NCBI GenBank assembly: GCA_963848495.1
Contig: CAWKDV010000002.1
Location: forward strand, 1,178,001 to 1,242,000
From: JAICJR01 sp963848495
GTDB taxonomy: Bacteria > Actinomycetota > Thermoleophilia > Solirubrobacterales > Thermoleophilaceae
Length of the DNA: 64,000 nucleotides
Reading direction: 5' to 3'
Made by a program: the position numbers and the translations under genes. Of the stretch, positions 1 to 8,905 are shown in pieces (within the stretch, counting starts at the first letter, position 1; each line of letters starts with the position of its first letter). The notes beneath the pieces were generated by a model, which saw only the letters and a list, made by a program, of their open reading frames with translations, ran no database searches and had not been told where the DNA came from.

Positions 1-66
1 CGGTTCACGGGAGCACGAACTAAGGTGGCGGCGTGGCCGTGGAAGCTACAGCGGGCCGCTGACTGC

Positions 67-1944
67 ATGTGCGGGATAGCGGGCATTTACTCCGCCGGCG
101 GGGAGATCGACCGCGAGCTGGTGCGCGCGATGGTGGCGCGCCTCCATCACCGCGGCCCCGACGGCCAGGGCGAGCACTCGGACGGCCACATCGCACTCGG
201 CATGCGCCGCCTGGCGATCATCGATCCCGAGCACGGCCAGCAGCCGCTCTTCAACGAGGCAGGCGACGTCGTGGCGATCTTCAACGGGGAGATCTACAAC
301 CACAAGGAACTGCGGGAGGAGCTGCTCGTCAAGGGCCACCGCATGCACTCGCACAGCGACGGCGAGGTGATCCCGCACCTCTACGAGGAGCACGGCGCGG
401 ACTTCGTCGAGCGCCTCAACGGCATCTTCGCCATCGCCCTCTGGGACGCCGGCAAGCAGACGCTCCACCTCGCGCGCGACAAGTTCGGCGTCAAGCCGCT
501 CTACTGGTCGGAGGCGAACGGCCGGCTGACCTTCGCCTCGGAGCTCCGGGCTCTGCTCGTCGACCCGGCGCTGTCGCGCGAGCTCGACCTCACCGCGATC
601 GACCAGTTCCTCACCTTCCGCTTCGTGCCGGCGCCGCGCACGCCGTTCGCCGCGGTGAGCAAGCTGCCGCCGGCGAGCGCGCTGACCGTTGACGCGCGCG
701 GCGCCGTGGAGCGGCGCTGGTGGACCGGGGTGCCGCAGCCGACCCGCAGCGACACCGACAACCTGGTGCACGAGTACGCCGACGCCTTCGAGCGAGCGGT
801 CGTGCGGCAGATGATGAGCGACCGGCCGATCGGCGTGATGCTGAGCGGCGGCGTGGACAGCGCGGCGATCGCCGCCGTGGTGGCGAAGCACGCGCCCCAG
901 ATGCGCACGTTCACGGTCGGCTTCAGCGGCGGCGGTGAGGGGACGAACGAGATCCCGCTCGCGGCCGAGACCGCCCGCCTGTTCGGCGCCGAGCACGAGT
1001 CCGTGCTGGTCGGCCCGGGCGACTACCTGGAGCGCTTCCCGGATTCGCTGCTCACCCTGGAGGAGCCGGTGGGCTCGACGAGCGCGCTGGCGGTGCGCTT
1101 CGTGGCCGAGCTGATGAAGCCGAGCGTGCCGGTGGCCCTCACCGGCCAGGGTGCCGACGAGCCGCTCGGCGGCTACGGCCGCCACCTCGGCGTGAAGGTC
1201 GCCGCCGGGCTGCGCACGGTCGCGCCGCTCACGCGCCCGCTCGCGCGGCTGGCTGAGCGCACCAGCAACCCGCAGCTGCGCCGTGGCCTGGCCACGCTCG
1301 ACGCGAAGGGCGACGCCGAGCTGCTCCTGTCCGCCTACAGCATCTTCCGCGAGCCCGACAAGCGCCGCCTCTACGGCGAGCGCATGCGCGGCCTGATCGG
1401 GGACCCCGAGCTGGCTGAGGTCGTCGAGCGCCATCGCCGCCGCGTGGCCAAGCTGCCGGCGCTCGCGCAGATGCTCTACGTGGACACGCGCCTGACGCTG
1501 CCGGACGAGCTGCTGCTGATCGCCGACAAGATGTCGATGGCCGAGTCGGTGGAGCTGCGCGTTCCGTTCCTCGACCAGGACCTGGTGGCGCTCGTCGAGT
1601 CGATGGAGCCGTCGCAGAAGGTGCGCGGGCGCACCGGCAAGTGGATCCACAAGCGGGCGATGGAGCGCCTCCTGCCCGAGCGGATCGTGAACCGCCGCAA
1701 GCTCGGCTGGGACACGCCGCTCGACCGCTGGCTGCGGGCCGAGCTGCGGCCGCTGCTCGAGGAGGTGCTACTCGGCGAGGGCGAGCTCTGCCGCGAGCTG
1801 TTCCAGGAGAGCGAGCTGCGCCGCCTCATGTCGACACACGAGCGCGGCGAGCTCGACCTCACCAAGCCGCTCTTCTGCCTGCTGAGCCTCGGGCTCTGGT
1901 ATCGCGGCTTCGTGACGAGCGCCGCCCCAGCCGCTGTCGGCTAG
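67..1944 (+). CDS. asnB: Asparagine synthase (glutamine-hydrolysing), AsnB type
   Basis: Makes asparagine from aspartate, ATP and glutamine-derived ammonia in the cytoplasm. The start at ATG 67 gives the protein MCGIAGIY, placing the nucleophilic Cys at residue 2 as class II glutamine amidotransferases require. A GTG at 25 in the same frame would add 14 residues before this Cys and is rejected. The N-terminal glutaminase domain spans about residues 2-200. The ATP-pyrophosphatase signature SGGVDS is at about residues 260-265. At 625 residues it has normal AsnB length. Actinobacterial AsnB relatives can also amidate cell-wall or secondary-metabolite substrates, so the exact acceptor is inferred. 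It is followed 20 nt later by murI on the same strand. Confidence 0.93.
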   Translation: MCGIAGIYSAGGEIDRELVRAMVARLHHRGPDGQGEHSDGHIALGMRRLAIIDPEHGQQPLFNEAGDVVAIFNGEIYNHKELREELLVKGHRMHSHSDGEVIPHLYEEHGADFVERLNGIFAIALWDAGKQTLHLARDKFGVKPLYWSEANGRLTFASELRALLVDPALSRELDLTAIDQFLTFRFVPAPRTPFAAVSKLPPASALTVDARGAVERRWWTGVPQPTRSDTDNLVHEYADAFERAVVRQMMSDRPIGVMLSGGVDSAAIAAVVAKHAPQMRTFTVGFSGGGEGTNEIPLAAETARLFGAEHESVLVGPGDYLERFPDSLLTLEEPVGSTSALAVRFVAELMKPSVPVALTGQGADEPLGGYGRHLGVKVAAGLRTVAPLTRPLARLAERTSNPQLRRGLATLDAKGDAELLLSAYSIFREPDKRRLYGERMRGLIGDPELAEVVERHRRRVAKLPALAQMLYVDTRLTLPDELLLIADKMSMAESVELRVPFLDQDLVALVESMEPSQKVRGRTGKWIHKRAMERLLPERIVNRRKLGWDTPLDRWLRAELRPLLEEVLLGEGELCRELFQESELRRLMSTHERGELDLTKPLFCLLSLGLWYRGFVTSAAPAAVG

Positions 1945-1964
1945 TCCTGCCAAGATCTCCCGCC

Positions 1965-2768
1965 GTGGACCGGCCGATTGCCATGTTCGACTCCGGTGTG
2001 GGCGGCCTGACCGTTCTGCACGAATGCCTCGTGTCGCTGCCGCACGAGGACTTCGTCTACCTCGGCGACACCGCGCGCTTCCCCTACGGCGTGCGCGAGG
2101 CGGCCGAGCTGCGCGAGTTCGCCTTCGAGCTGGCGGAGCTCCTGCTCGAGCGCGGGGCGAAGCTCCTGGTGGTGGCCTGCAACGCGGCCACCGCGGCGGC
2201 GCTCCCGGCGCTGCGCGAGGCCTTCGGCCAGCGCGTCGTGGGCGTGGTGAGCCCGGAGTCGGAGCTCGCGGCCCGCGCCACTCGCAACGGCCAGGTGGGC
2301 CTCCTGGCCACGCCGGCCACGGTGGCCAGCGGCGCCTACGAGCGCGCGCTGAAGGCAGTGGCGCCCGACGCGACCCTGCACGCCGTGGCCTGCCCCGAGC
2401 TCGCGCCGCTGATCCAGTCGGGCGAGGAGATCGACCAGCGCCTGGTCGACACGGTTGCGGGCTACTGCTCACCGCTCAGGTCGGCCGGTGTGGACACGGT
2501 GATCCTCGGCTGCACGCACTACCCGCTCGTGCGGCCGGTGATCCAGCGGGCGCTCGGGCGCGGGGTCGAGATCGTGAGCTCCGGCCAGGCGATCGCCGAC
2601 GCAGTGCACGCCGCGCTCGGCCCGCTCGAGAACGACCGCGAGCGCCGCGGCAGCTACACGTTCCTCTGCACCGGCGACCCGGACGAGTTCCGCCGTCTCG
2701 GCACGCGCTTCCTGCAGCTCCCGCTCGGCGAGGTCCACCAGGTCCAGCCGCGGAGGGCCGCGGCGTGA
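1965..2768 (+). CDS. murI: Glutamate racemase MurI
   Basis: Interconverts L- and D-glutamate to supply D-Glu for peptidoglycan. GTG 1965 gives an N-terminus reading (M)DRPIAMFDSGVGGLTV, the usual MurI opening; ATG 1983 is a shorter alternative. The two catalytic cysteines are visible: Cys72 in ACNAATA and Cys183 in GCTHYP. The residue after Cys-Asn is Ala, where Thr or Ser is usual; this position normally lines the substrate carboxylate pocket. The 267-residue length is normal. The stop overlaps the GTG start of rph (GTGA), so the two are probably co-transcribed. Confidence 0.92.
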   Translation: MDRPIAMFDSGVGGLTVLHECLVSLPHEDFVYLGDTARFPYGVREAAELREFAFELAELLLERGAKLLVVACNAATAAALPALREAFGQRVVGVVSPESELAARATRNGQVGLLATPATVASGAYERALKAVAPDATLHAVACPELAPLIQSGEEIDQRLVDTVAGYCSPLRSAGVDTVILGCTHYPLVRPVIQRALGRGVEIVSSGQAIADAVHAALGPLENDRERRGSYTFLCTGDPDEFRRLGTRFLQLPLGEVHQVQPRRAAA

Positions 2769-3491
2769 GGCACGACGGCAGGCAGGCGGGCGACCTGCGC
2801 CCGGTCTCGATCGAGCCCGGCTTCGTGCGCTCGGCCACCGGCTCGGCGCTGATCGAGGCGGGCGGCACGCGCGTGATCTGCACGGCCTCGGCAGTGGAGG
2901 ACGTGCCGCGCTGGATGGCCGGCTCGGGCCGCGGCTGGGTCACCGCCGAGTACGGGATGCTGCCCGCCTCCACGGGCGAGCGCAAGCAGCGCGACGTGTC
3001 GAAGGGCAGGCCGGACGGCCGCACCGTGGAGATCCAGCGGCTGATCGGCCGCTCGCTGCGCGGCGTGGTCGACTTCGCACGCCTGGGCGAGCGCACGATC
3101 TACATCGACTGCGACGTGCTGGAGGCCGACGGCGGGACGCGCTGCGCGGCGATCACCGGCGGCTTCGTGGCGCTCAAGCTCGCGCTCGACCGCCTGATCA
3201 AGGAGGGCAAGCTCGACGCGGTGCCGCTCACGCAGTCGGTGGCGGCGGTGTCGTGCGGAATGGTGAAGGGCACGGCGGTGCTCGACCTCGACTATGTGGA
3301 GGACTCCACGGCCGAGGTCGACATGAACGTGGTGATGACGGGCGACGGCGGGCTCGTGGAGGTGCAGGCCACGGCCGAGCGCACGCCGCTGTCGCGCACG
3401 TCGCTCGACGAGTTGCTGGCGCTGGCCGGCGCCGGCATCGAGCAGCCTTCTCGCGGCGCAGGCCGCGGCGGCCGGCGCCCTGACCGGGCGC
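2765..3491 (+). CDS. rph: Ribonuclease PH (frameshift near the 3' end)
   Basis: Phosphorolytic 3'-5' exoribonuclease that trims tRNA 3' ends. The protein opens RHDGRQAGDLRPVSIEPGF and contains the RNase PH core with the acidic SGTA-like and DCDVLEADGG segments (about residues 115-125). It reads cleanly to about residue 226 (GAGIEQ). The frame then changes at about 3445: deleting one base there gives LLAAQAAAAGALTGR, a plausible RNase PH tail, whereas the literal frame gives an Arg/Pro-rich tail running to 3562. After that correction no stop codon lies before the rdgB ATG at 3492, so the two may form one fused protein. The end coordinate given is the last base before the rdgB ATG. Confidence 0.85.
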
Positions 3492-4080
3492 ATGAGGCTG
3501 GTCCTTGCAACCCGCAACCCGCACAAGGTCCGGGAGCTCGAGACCCTGCTCGCGCCGCATGAGGTGCTGCCGCTGCCGGACGACGTCGAGCTGCCGCCGG
3601 AGACCGGCGACACCTTCGCGGAGCAACGCGCTGATCAAGGCCAGGGCGGCCGGCCGGGCCACCGGCCTGCCGGCGATCGCCGACGACTCCGGCATCGAGG
3701 CGTCGGCGCTCGGCGGCGCGCCCGGGGTGCGCTCGGCGCGCTACGCGGGCGAGCGGGCGAGCGACGAGGACAACCTGGCCAAGCTGCTGCGCGAGGTGCC
3801 GGAGGACGGCGATCGGCGCGTGCGCTACGTCTGCATCCTCGCCTACGTCGACGAGCGGGGAGGCGAGCGCCTCTTCGAGGGCGTCTGCGACGGCACGCTC
3901 ACGCACGACCCGCGTGGCAGCGGCGGCTTCGGCTACGACCCGGCGTTCGTGCCGGCCGACCGCGACGACGGCCTCACGATGGCCGAGCTGCCGCCTGAGG
4001 AGAAGGACGCGATCAGCCACCGCGGCCGGGCCGCACGGGCGTTCAGGGACTGGCTCGCGCGGGAAGACGCCGGCGCGTGA
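3492..4080 (+). CDS. rdgB: XTP/dITP diphosphatase, RdgB/HAM1 family (internal frameshift)
   Basis: Hydrolyses non-canonical purine NTPs (dITP, XTP) to monophosphates, cleaning the nucleotide pool. The first 44 residues (MRLVLATRNPHKVRELETLL then GDTFAE) are in one frame. The rest (NALIKARAAGRATGLPAIAD, ADDSGIEA, GGFGYDPAFVP, SHRGRA) is in the next frame. Deleting one base at about 3624 (gagcaacgcg to gagaacgcg) restores the conserved F.ENA.iKA motif, so an extra C is the simplest explanation. Corrected length is about 195 residues, normal for the family. The stop overlaps the next gene (GTGA at 4077). Adjacent rph and rdgB are common in bacteria. Confidence 0.88.
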
Positions 4081-5082
4081 GCGTCGTCGCGACGCCGAGC
4101 GCCAGCAAGAGCCGCGCCGCCGGCCTGTCGATCGCCTCCAACCTCGCGCTGATCCTGCTGAAGGTCGCTGCCGGGGCGATCACCGGCTCGATAGCGATCC
4201 TCACGGAGGCGGTGCACTCGAGCGTCGACCTGCTGGCGTCGGTCGTCGCCTTCTTCGCGGTGCGCAAGGCCGACGAGCCGCCCGACCCCTCCCACCCCTA
4301 CGGCCACGAGAAGGTGGAGAACCTCACCGCGGCGCTCGAGGGCGTGCTGATCATGGTGGGCGCCGCGATCATCATCTACGAGTCGGTGCGCCGCCTCGTG
4401 CACCCGACGACGCAGGTGGACTCGCTCGGCCTCGGCATCGCCGTGGTGGCGTTCTCGGCGCTGTCGAACCTGGGGGTCTCGTCGTACCTCTACCGCCAGG
4501 CGCGGCTCACCGACTCGCCGGCGCTGGAGGGCGACGCCGCCCACCTGCGCACGGATGCCTTCACCTCGCTCGGGCGTGCTCGTGGGGCTGGCGCTGGTCG
4601 AGATCACCGGGAAGGAGCAGTTCGACTCGATCACGGCCCTGATCGTGGCGGGCGTGATCGTGGCATCGGGCATCCGCATCGTCACCCGCTCGTCCCGGGT
4701 ACTAGTGGACGAGGCGCTGCCGGACGACGAGCTGGCCGCGGTGCGCGAGGCGATCGACGCCTACGACGCGCCCGAGGTCACCGGCTTCCACAAGCTGCGG
4801 GCGCGCCGCGCGGGCAGCCGCCGGTTCGTGGATCTGCACGTCCAGTTCCGCGCGGGCACAACGCTCGAGCGCGCCCACGAGGTGAGCCACGAGCTGCAGT
4901 CGGCGATCCAGGCGAAGCTGCGCGTCGCCGACGTGCTGATCCACCTCGAACCCGAGGAATCAGCGCAGGTTGACCGCCGCCGAGGCGGCGACGGCGAGCA
5001 GCACTCCGAAGTAGCCCGTGTAGCCCTTGATCAGGAGCAGCAGCGCCAGCAGCACGCAGACGACGACCGTGATCAGCCATGA
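4077..5082 (+). CDS. Cation diffusion facilitator (CDF) transporter, frameshifted
   Basis: Divalent metal/proton antiporter of the inner membrane. The first segment reads SIASNLALILLKVAAGAITG then EAVHSSVDL (HxxxD-type metal site) and HPYGHEKVENL, all CDF hallmarks in TM1-TM2. At about 4575 the frame breaks after LRTDAFTSLG; removing one C continues it as VLVGLALVEITGKEQFDSIT. A cytoplasmic C-terminal domain follows, ending at HLEPE. The literal frame then continues about 41 hydrophilic residues to 5082, through DNA that also encodes a small minus-strand membrane protein. A second frame error near 4960-4975 could therefore mark the true end. Which metal is transported (Zn, Fe, Mn, Co) cannot be told. 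Confidence 0.83.
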
Positions 5083-5100
5083 GACTCGCGCGAGAGTCAC
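4960..5100 (-). CDS. Small single-pass membrane protein (46 aa)
   Basis: Not assignable to a known family by me. A GTG at 5100 opens a 46-residue frame: a short polar start (TLARVSW), two adjoining hydrophobic stretches (LITVVVCVLLALLLLIKG, then YFGVLLAVAASAAVNLR) and a stop at 4960. The pattern suggests one or two membrane helices. It is convergent with the CDF gene, whose apparent C-terminal tail overlaps all of it, and divergent from the roadblock-like gene starting 19 bp away. The membrane-protein composition argues that this is the coding strand here and the CDF tail is spurious. Too short to be certain. Confidence 0.45.
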   Translation of the reverse strand: MTLARVSWLITVVVCVLLALLLLIKGYTGYFGVLLAVAASAAVNLR

Positions 5101-5118
5101 GGGGCTATTGTGACGGGC

Positions 5119-5475
5119 ATGCCAGATCCCACGCTCACTCCCGAGCTGGCGCTGCGCTATCTGGACGAGCTGTCGACAGACATCAGGGCCGCCGTGCTGA
5201 TCGATCGCGGCGGTGCGCTGGCCGCGGCCAGCGAGGGCGCGGCGGGCGAGCGGCTGCGGGAGCTCACGCTCGAGCTGCTCGAGCACGCGGACGGTGCGGC
5301 GCCCTTCGAGGGCCCGGTCGCGCAGCTCGAGGCGACCACGGCCGACGGGTCGGTGTTCGCCGTGCGGGGCGAGGGCTGGACGATCGGCGTGGTGGCCGGG
5401 CGCTTCGCCCTGCCGTCGCTGATGTTCTACGACCTTCGCAGCGTGCTCTCCGACCTGGGCGCGCGGGCCGCATGA
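5119..5475 (+). CDS. Roadblock/LC7-like small protein
   Basis: A 118-residue protein with the roadblock/LC7 layout: a helix, then AAVLIDRGGALAAASEG, another helix, then SVFAVRGEGWTIGVVAGRFA and a final helix ending in YDLRSVLSDLG. Roadblock proteins often partner with small GTPases or dimerise as scaffolds in actinobacteria. No GTPase gene is adjacent, so a partner is unknown. ATG 5119 is preferred; GTG 5110 would add three residues. The stop overlaps the next ATG (ATGA at 5472), suggesting an operon with the small protein and tldD/tldE. Assignment is by pattern, not by homology search. Confidence 0.6.
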   Translation: MPDPTLTPELALRYLDELSTDIRAAVLIDRGGALAAASEGAAGERLRELTLELLEHADGAAPFEGPVAQLEATTADGSVFAVRGEGWTIGVVAGRFALPSLMFYDLRSVLSDLGARAA

Positions 5476-5687
5476 GGAAGGAGCGCAAGGGGCCGCTCGG
5501 GCCGCTGGCGGGCCTGGCCGAGGACCTGCTGGCCGGCGCAAAGCGCAGGCAGCGGGACCGCGAGCCGCGCGTCGTGCTCTACGACTCGGCCGGCCATCCC
5601 GTCACGCTCCCCGAGGGCGAGCAGCGGGAGCGCATGCTCGAGCTCGCCGACGAGCTCGTGTCGCTGGGCGGAGCGGAGAGCGAGTGA
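5472..5687 (+). CDS. Small charged hypothetical protein (71 aa)
   Basis: I do not recognise this protein. It begins with a basic stretch (MRKERKGPLGPLAGLAEDLL), has an Arg/Lys-rich middle (AKRRQRDREPRVV), a segment YDSAGHPVTLPEG that resembles a beta hairpin, and an acidic helix-like end (ELADELVSLGG). Its start overlaps the stop of the roadblock-like gene and its stop overlaps the tldD start at 5684. Translational coupling on both sides is strong evidence that it is a real gene and belongs to the tldD/tldE operon. Confidence 0.7.
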   Translation: MRKERKGPLGPLAGLAEDLLAGAKRRQRDREPRVVLYDSAGHPVTLPEGEQRERMLELADELVSLGGAESE

Positions 5688-7066
5688 TCGACGCCGAGCT
5701 GGCCACCGAGCTGCTCGCGCGGGCGCTGCGCCGCGGCGGCGATCTCGCCGAGCTGTACGTCGAGGAGCGCTCCGGCCTGGGGCTGACCCTCGACGACCAC
5801 CGCGTGGAGCGCCCGCAGACGGGCCGCGAGCTGGGCGCGTCGATCCGAGTTGTGGTGGGGGACTCGACCTACTTCGGCCACGTCGACGGCCTCGCCCAGG
5901 CCGATCTCGAGCGTGTGGCCGACTCGGTCTCGCAGGCCGTGTCGGGCGACCGGCGCGAGCCGCAGGCGCTGTCGGCGACCCCCGAGCCGAGCGAGGCGTA
6001 CACGGTCGCGCAGCGTCCCGAGGACGTGGAGGCCACGCGCAAGGCCGAGCTGCTGCGCATCTGCGACGAGACGGCACGAGGCGCCGGCGCCGAGGTGGTC
6101 CAGGTCACCGCCGGCTACGCCGAGACGCGCCGGCGGGTGCAGATCTTCAACTCGGACGGCGTGGCGGCGGCCGACGACCGCACCCGCGTGCGCCTGGCCG
6201 TGCAGTGCGTGGCGCGCCGCAACGGCACCGTCGAGACGGGCAGCGAGACGCGCGGCGGCCACGGCGGCTTCGAGCTCGTCGGCGACTCGCCGGTGGAGGT
6301 GGCCGAGTCCGCAGCGCGCAAGGCGCTGACGATGCTGGACGCGGTCGACGCCCCCACCGGCCGCATGGAGGTCGTGGTGGGCAACGGCTTCGGCGGCGTG
6401 CTGCTGCACGAGGCGGTGGGCCACGGCCTCGAGGCCGATGCCGTGCAGAAGCGCGCGAGCGTCTACGCCGGCCGGCTGGGGGAACAGCTCGCCGAGCCCT
6501 TCCTCGTGGCCTACGACGACGGCCGCAAGCCGGGCGAGTGGGGCTCCGACGGCATCGACGACGAGGGCACGCCCACCCAGCAGACCACCGTGATCGAGGG
6601 CGGCAGGCTCACCTCGTTCCTCTACGACCTGCTGCGGGCGCGCAAGGACGGCGTGGCCTCCACCGGCAACGGCCGGCGCGAGTCGTTCCGCCACCTGCCG
6701 ATGCCGCGCATGACCAACACCTACTTCGGGGAGGGCAACGCCACGCCGGAGGAGCTGATCGCCGCGACGAAGAAGGGCCTCTACGCGGTCTCCTTCGGCG
6801 GCGGGCAGGTGGAGCCGGCCACGGGCGACTTCGTCTTCGGCGTCTCGGAGGGCTACCTGATCGAGGACGGCAAGGTCACGAACCCGGTGCGCGGCGCCAC
6901 GCTGATCGGCAACGGGCTCGAGGCGCTCAAGGCGATCGACGGCATGTCGGCCGACCTGCGCATCGCCACCGGCTTCTGCGGCAAGGCCGGCCAACGGGTG
7001 GCGGCGGGCGTGGGCCAGCCGCACGTGCACATCCGCGGCCTGACCGTCGGCGGGACGGCGGCGTGA
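5684..7066 (+). CDS. tldD: TldD-type metalloprotease subunit
   Basis: Catalytic subunit of the TldD/TldE heterodimeric zinc protease, which in other bacteria processes antibiotic peptides and antitoxins. The protein (460 aa) contains the zinc-binding motif HEAVGHGLEAD at about residues 242-252 and family blocks such as GTPTQQTTVIEGG, NTYFGEGN and the C-terminal CGKAGQRVAAGVGQPHVHI. GTG 5684 overlaps the previous stop. The downstream gene encodes the paralogous non-catalytic partner, as expected. No obvious peptide substrate gene is adjacent; the two small genes upstream are worth considering. Confidence 0.92.
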   Translation: MIDAELATELLARALRRGGDLAELYVEERSGLGLTLDDHRVERPQTGRELGASIRVVVGDSTYFGHVDGLAQADLERVADSVSQAVSGDRREPQALSATPEPSEAYTVAQRPEDVEATRKAELLRICDETARGAGAEVVQVTAGYAETRRRVQIFNSDGVAAADDRTRVRLAVQCVARRNGTVETGSETRGGHGGFELVGDSPVEVAESAARKALTMLDAVDAPTGRMEVVVGNGFGGVLLHEAVGHGLEADAVQKRASVYAGRLGEQLAEPFLVAYDDGRKPGEWGSDGIDDEGTPTQQTTVIEGGRLTSFLYDLLRARKDGVASTGNGRRESFRHLPMPRMTNTYFGEGNATPEELIAATKKGLYAVSFGGGQVEPATGDFVFGVSEGYLIEDGKVTNPVRGATLIGNGLEALKAIDGMSADLRIATGFCGKAGQRVAAGVGQPHVHIRGLTVGGTAA

Positions 7067-8423
7067 GCGGCCCGCCGGACCTCGAGGCCACCGCGCGCGG
7101 CGGCGGTCGACGCCGCGCTCGCAGGCGGGCGCGGGCGACGCGGAGGCGTGGGTCGAGGAGGCCGTGACCCGCCAGATCCGCGTCTACGAGGGCGGCGTCG
7201 AGAGCCTTACGGACGCCGGCAGCCGCGGCATCGGCCTGCGCGTCTTCCTCGACGGCCGCTCCGGCTATGCCTATGGCACCGACCTCAGCGAGCGCGGCAT
7301 CGCGGAGCTGGCCGCCACCGCGCGCGAGACCGCGGAGGTGGCGGACTCGGACGAGTTCGCCGGGCTGCCGGAGGAGTTCGGTGCGGCGGCCGTCGACGGC
7401 CTGTACGCGCCCGGGCTCGCGCAGTGGAGCACCGAGCAGAAGATCGAGCTGGCCGTGGAGGTGGAGCGCGCGGCCCGCTCGCACCAGGGCGTCACGCAGG
7501 TCGAGGACACCGTCTACGCCGACTCGGAGGGCTCGGTGGCGCTGGCGAACTCGCGCGGCTTCTCGTCCTCGTTCGAGGCCAGCAGCGCCTGGGCCTACGC
7601 GTCCGCCTTCGCGGGCGAGGGCGCCGACCTCATGACCGGGCTCGGCGTCGGTCTCGGCCGCGAGCCGGCTGAGCTCGACCCGCAGGCGATCGGCGACGAG
7701 GCGGCCCAGCGCGCGCTCGCGCTCGTCGGCGCGCGCCAGCCCGACAGCCGCCGCTGCCCGGTGGTGCTCGACGCCTTCGTGGCCGCCAGCTTCGTCGGGT
7801 TCATCGGCGGCATGCTGTCCGCCGACGCGGTGCAGCGCGGCCGCTCGCTGTTCGCCGGCAAGGAGGGCGAGGACGTGGCCGCTCCGCTCTTCCACCTGGT
7901 CGACGACGGCACCGACCCGGAGGGCCCCGACAGCTCGCCCTTCGACGGCGAGGGCTCGGCCCGCCGCCGCACCGAGTTGATCCAGGACGGCCGCCTCGGC
8001 ACCTTCCTCTTCGACGCCCGCACCGCCCGCAAGGCCGGCCGCGCCACCACCGGCAACGCGGAGCGCGGCTCCTACCGCAGCCCGCCGGGCGTCGGCACCT
8101 CCAACCTGCTGCTCGAGCCGGGCGACGACGAGCTCGACGAACTGTTCCGGCGGGCGGGCGACGGCCTCTACGTGACGGACGTCGCGGGCCTCCACTCGGG
8201 CGTCAACCCGATCTCCGGGACCTTCTCCGTCGGGGCCACCGGAAGGCTGATCGAGGGCGGCGAGCTGGGCCGCCCGGTGCGCGAGATCACGATCGCCTCC
8301 GACCTCGTATCGATGCTGAAAGCGGTCGAAGGAGTGGGCTCGACGACCCGCTGGGTGCCCTTCGGAGGGAGCGTCAAGGCGGCTCCCCTGCTGCTCCGCG
8401 AGATGGCCGTCTCTGGCGCGTAA
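7063..8423 (+). CDS. tldE: TldE/PmbA-type subunit (two frame breaks near the 5' end)
   Basis: Partner of TldD. From GTG 7164 the frame is clean (TRQIRVYEGGVESLTDAGSR, GIGLRVF, DRSGYAYGTDL), but that start lacks the first helix of the family. A GTG at 7063 overlaps the tldD stop. Reading from there, deleting one base at about 7098-7101 and another at about 7126-7130 joins MSGPPDLEATA, then RAAVDAALAGG, then AGDAEAWVEEAV to the main frame, giving a typical N-terminus. The mature length would be about 452 residues. It lacks the HExxxH motif of TldD, as expected for TldE. GTG 7164 is the conservative alternative start. Confidence 0.85.
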
Positions 8424-8551
8424 GGCTCTAGAAAGCCAAATCGCCTCCGCTGGGAAAGTCGCAATTTGCGGGCTCAGCGGGGTAAAAACCCGTTTCCAGA
8501 GCCCAATCGTCCGGGAGCATTGTTAGGTTCGGACGGTCCAAGACCCCCCGT

Positions 8552-8560
8552 AAGGAGGAG
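8552..8560 (+). promoter_or_regulatory. Strong ribosome binding site for HU
   Basis: The purine run aaggagga lies directly upstream of GTG 8563 and is a near-complete anti-16S match, one of the strongest in the window. It fits the high expression expected of a nucleoid protein and fixes the GTG start. The 139 bp upstream (8424-8562) hold no gene; they are less GC-rich (aaatcgcctc, gcaatttgcg, gggtaaaaac) and probably contain the promoter, but I cannot define its boxes. Confidence 0.7.
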
Positions 8561-8562
8561 AA

Positions 8563-8838
8563 GTGACGAAGTCTGAATTCGTAGATCAGATCGCCTCGCG
8601 CTCTGGGCTCTCCAAGAGCGACGCCACGAAGGCGGTCGACACCGTCATCGAGGTGATCGAGGAGACGCTTTCCCGCGGCGGTGAGATCAACTTCACCGGC
8701 TTCGGGAAGTTCTCCGTCGCAGACCGCGGCGCGCGCCAGGGCGTGAATCCGCAGACCGGGGAGCGGATCGAGATCGCGGCCAGCCGCGTGCCCCGCTTCA
8801 GCGCCGGCTCGGCCCTGAAGAAGGCTGTCAAGGGTTAA
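8563..8838 (+). CDS. hup: DNA-binding protein HU
   Basis: A 91-residue nucleoid protein that bends DNA as a dimer. It shows the full HU layout: N-terminal helices (TKSEFVDQIASRSGLSKSDA), the GEINFTGFGKFSV core, the arm region with GVNPQTGERIEIAASRVPRF and the C-terminal helix SALKKAVKG. GTG start with a strong Shine-Dalgarno just upstream. No long basic C-terminal tail is present, unlike mycobacterial HupB, so this is the short bacterial form. It is monocistronic or weakly linked to pyrF downstream. Confidence 0.95.
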   Translation: MTKSEFVDQIASRSGLSKSDATKAVDTVIEVIEETLSRGGEINFTGFGKFSVADRGARQGVNPQTGERIEIAASRVPRFSAGSALKKAVKG

Positions 8839-8905
8839 CCCCGCCGTCTTCGAGGAGGGAACGCCCGCGAAGGGCTCAGGCGCCTTCGGCAAGGCCGCCG
8901 GAGGC

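Noticed and set aside
25..66. Upstream GTG start for AsnB
   Set aside because: It would put 14 residues in front of the catalytic N-terminal Cys, which must be exposed after Met removal.
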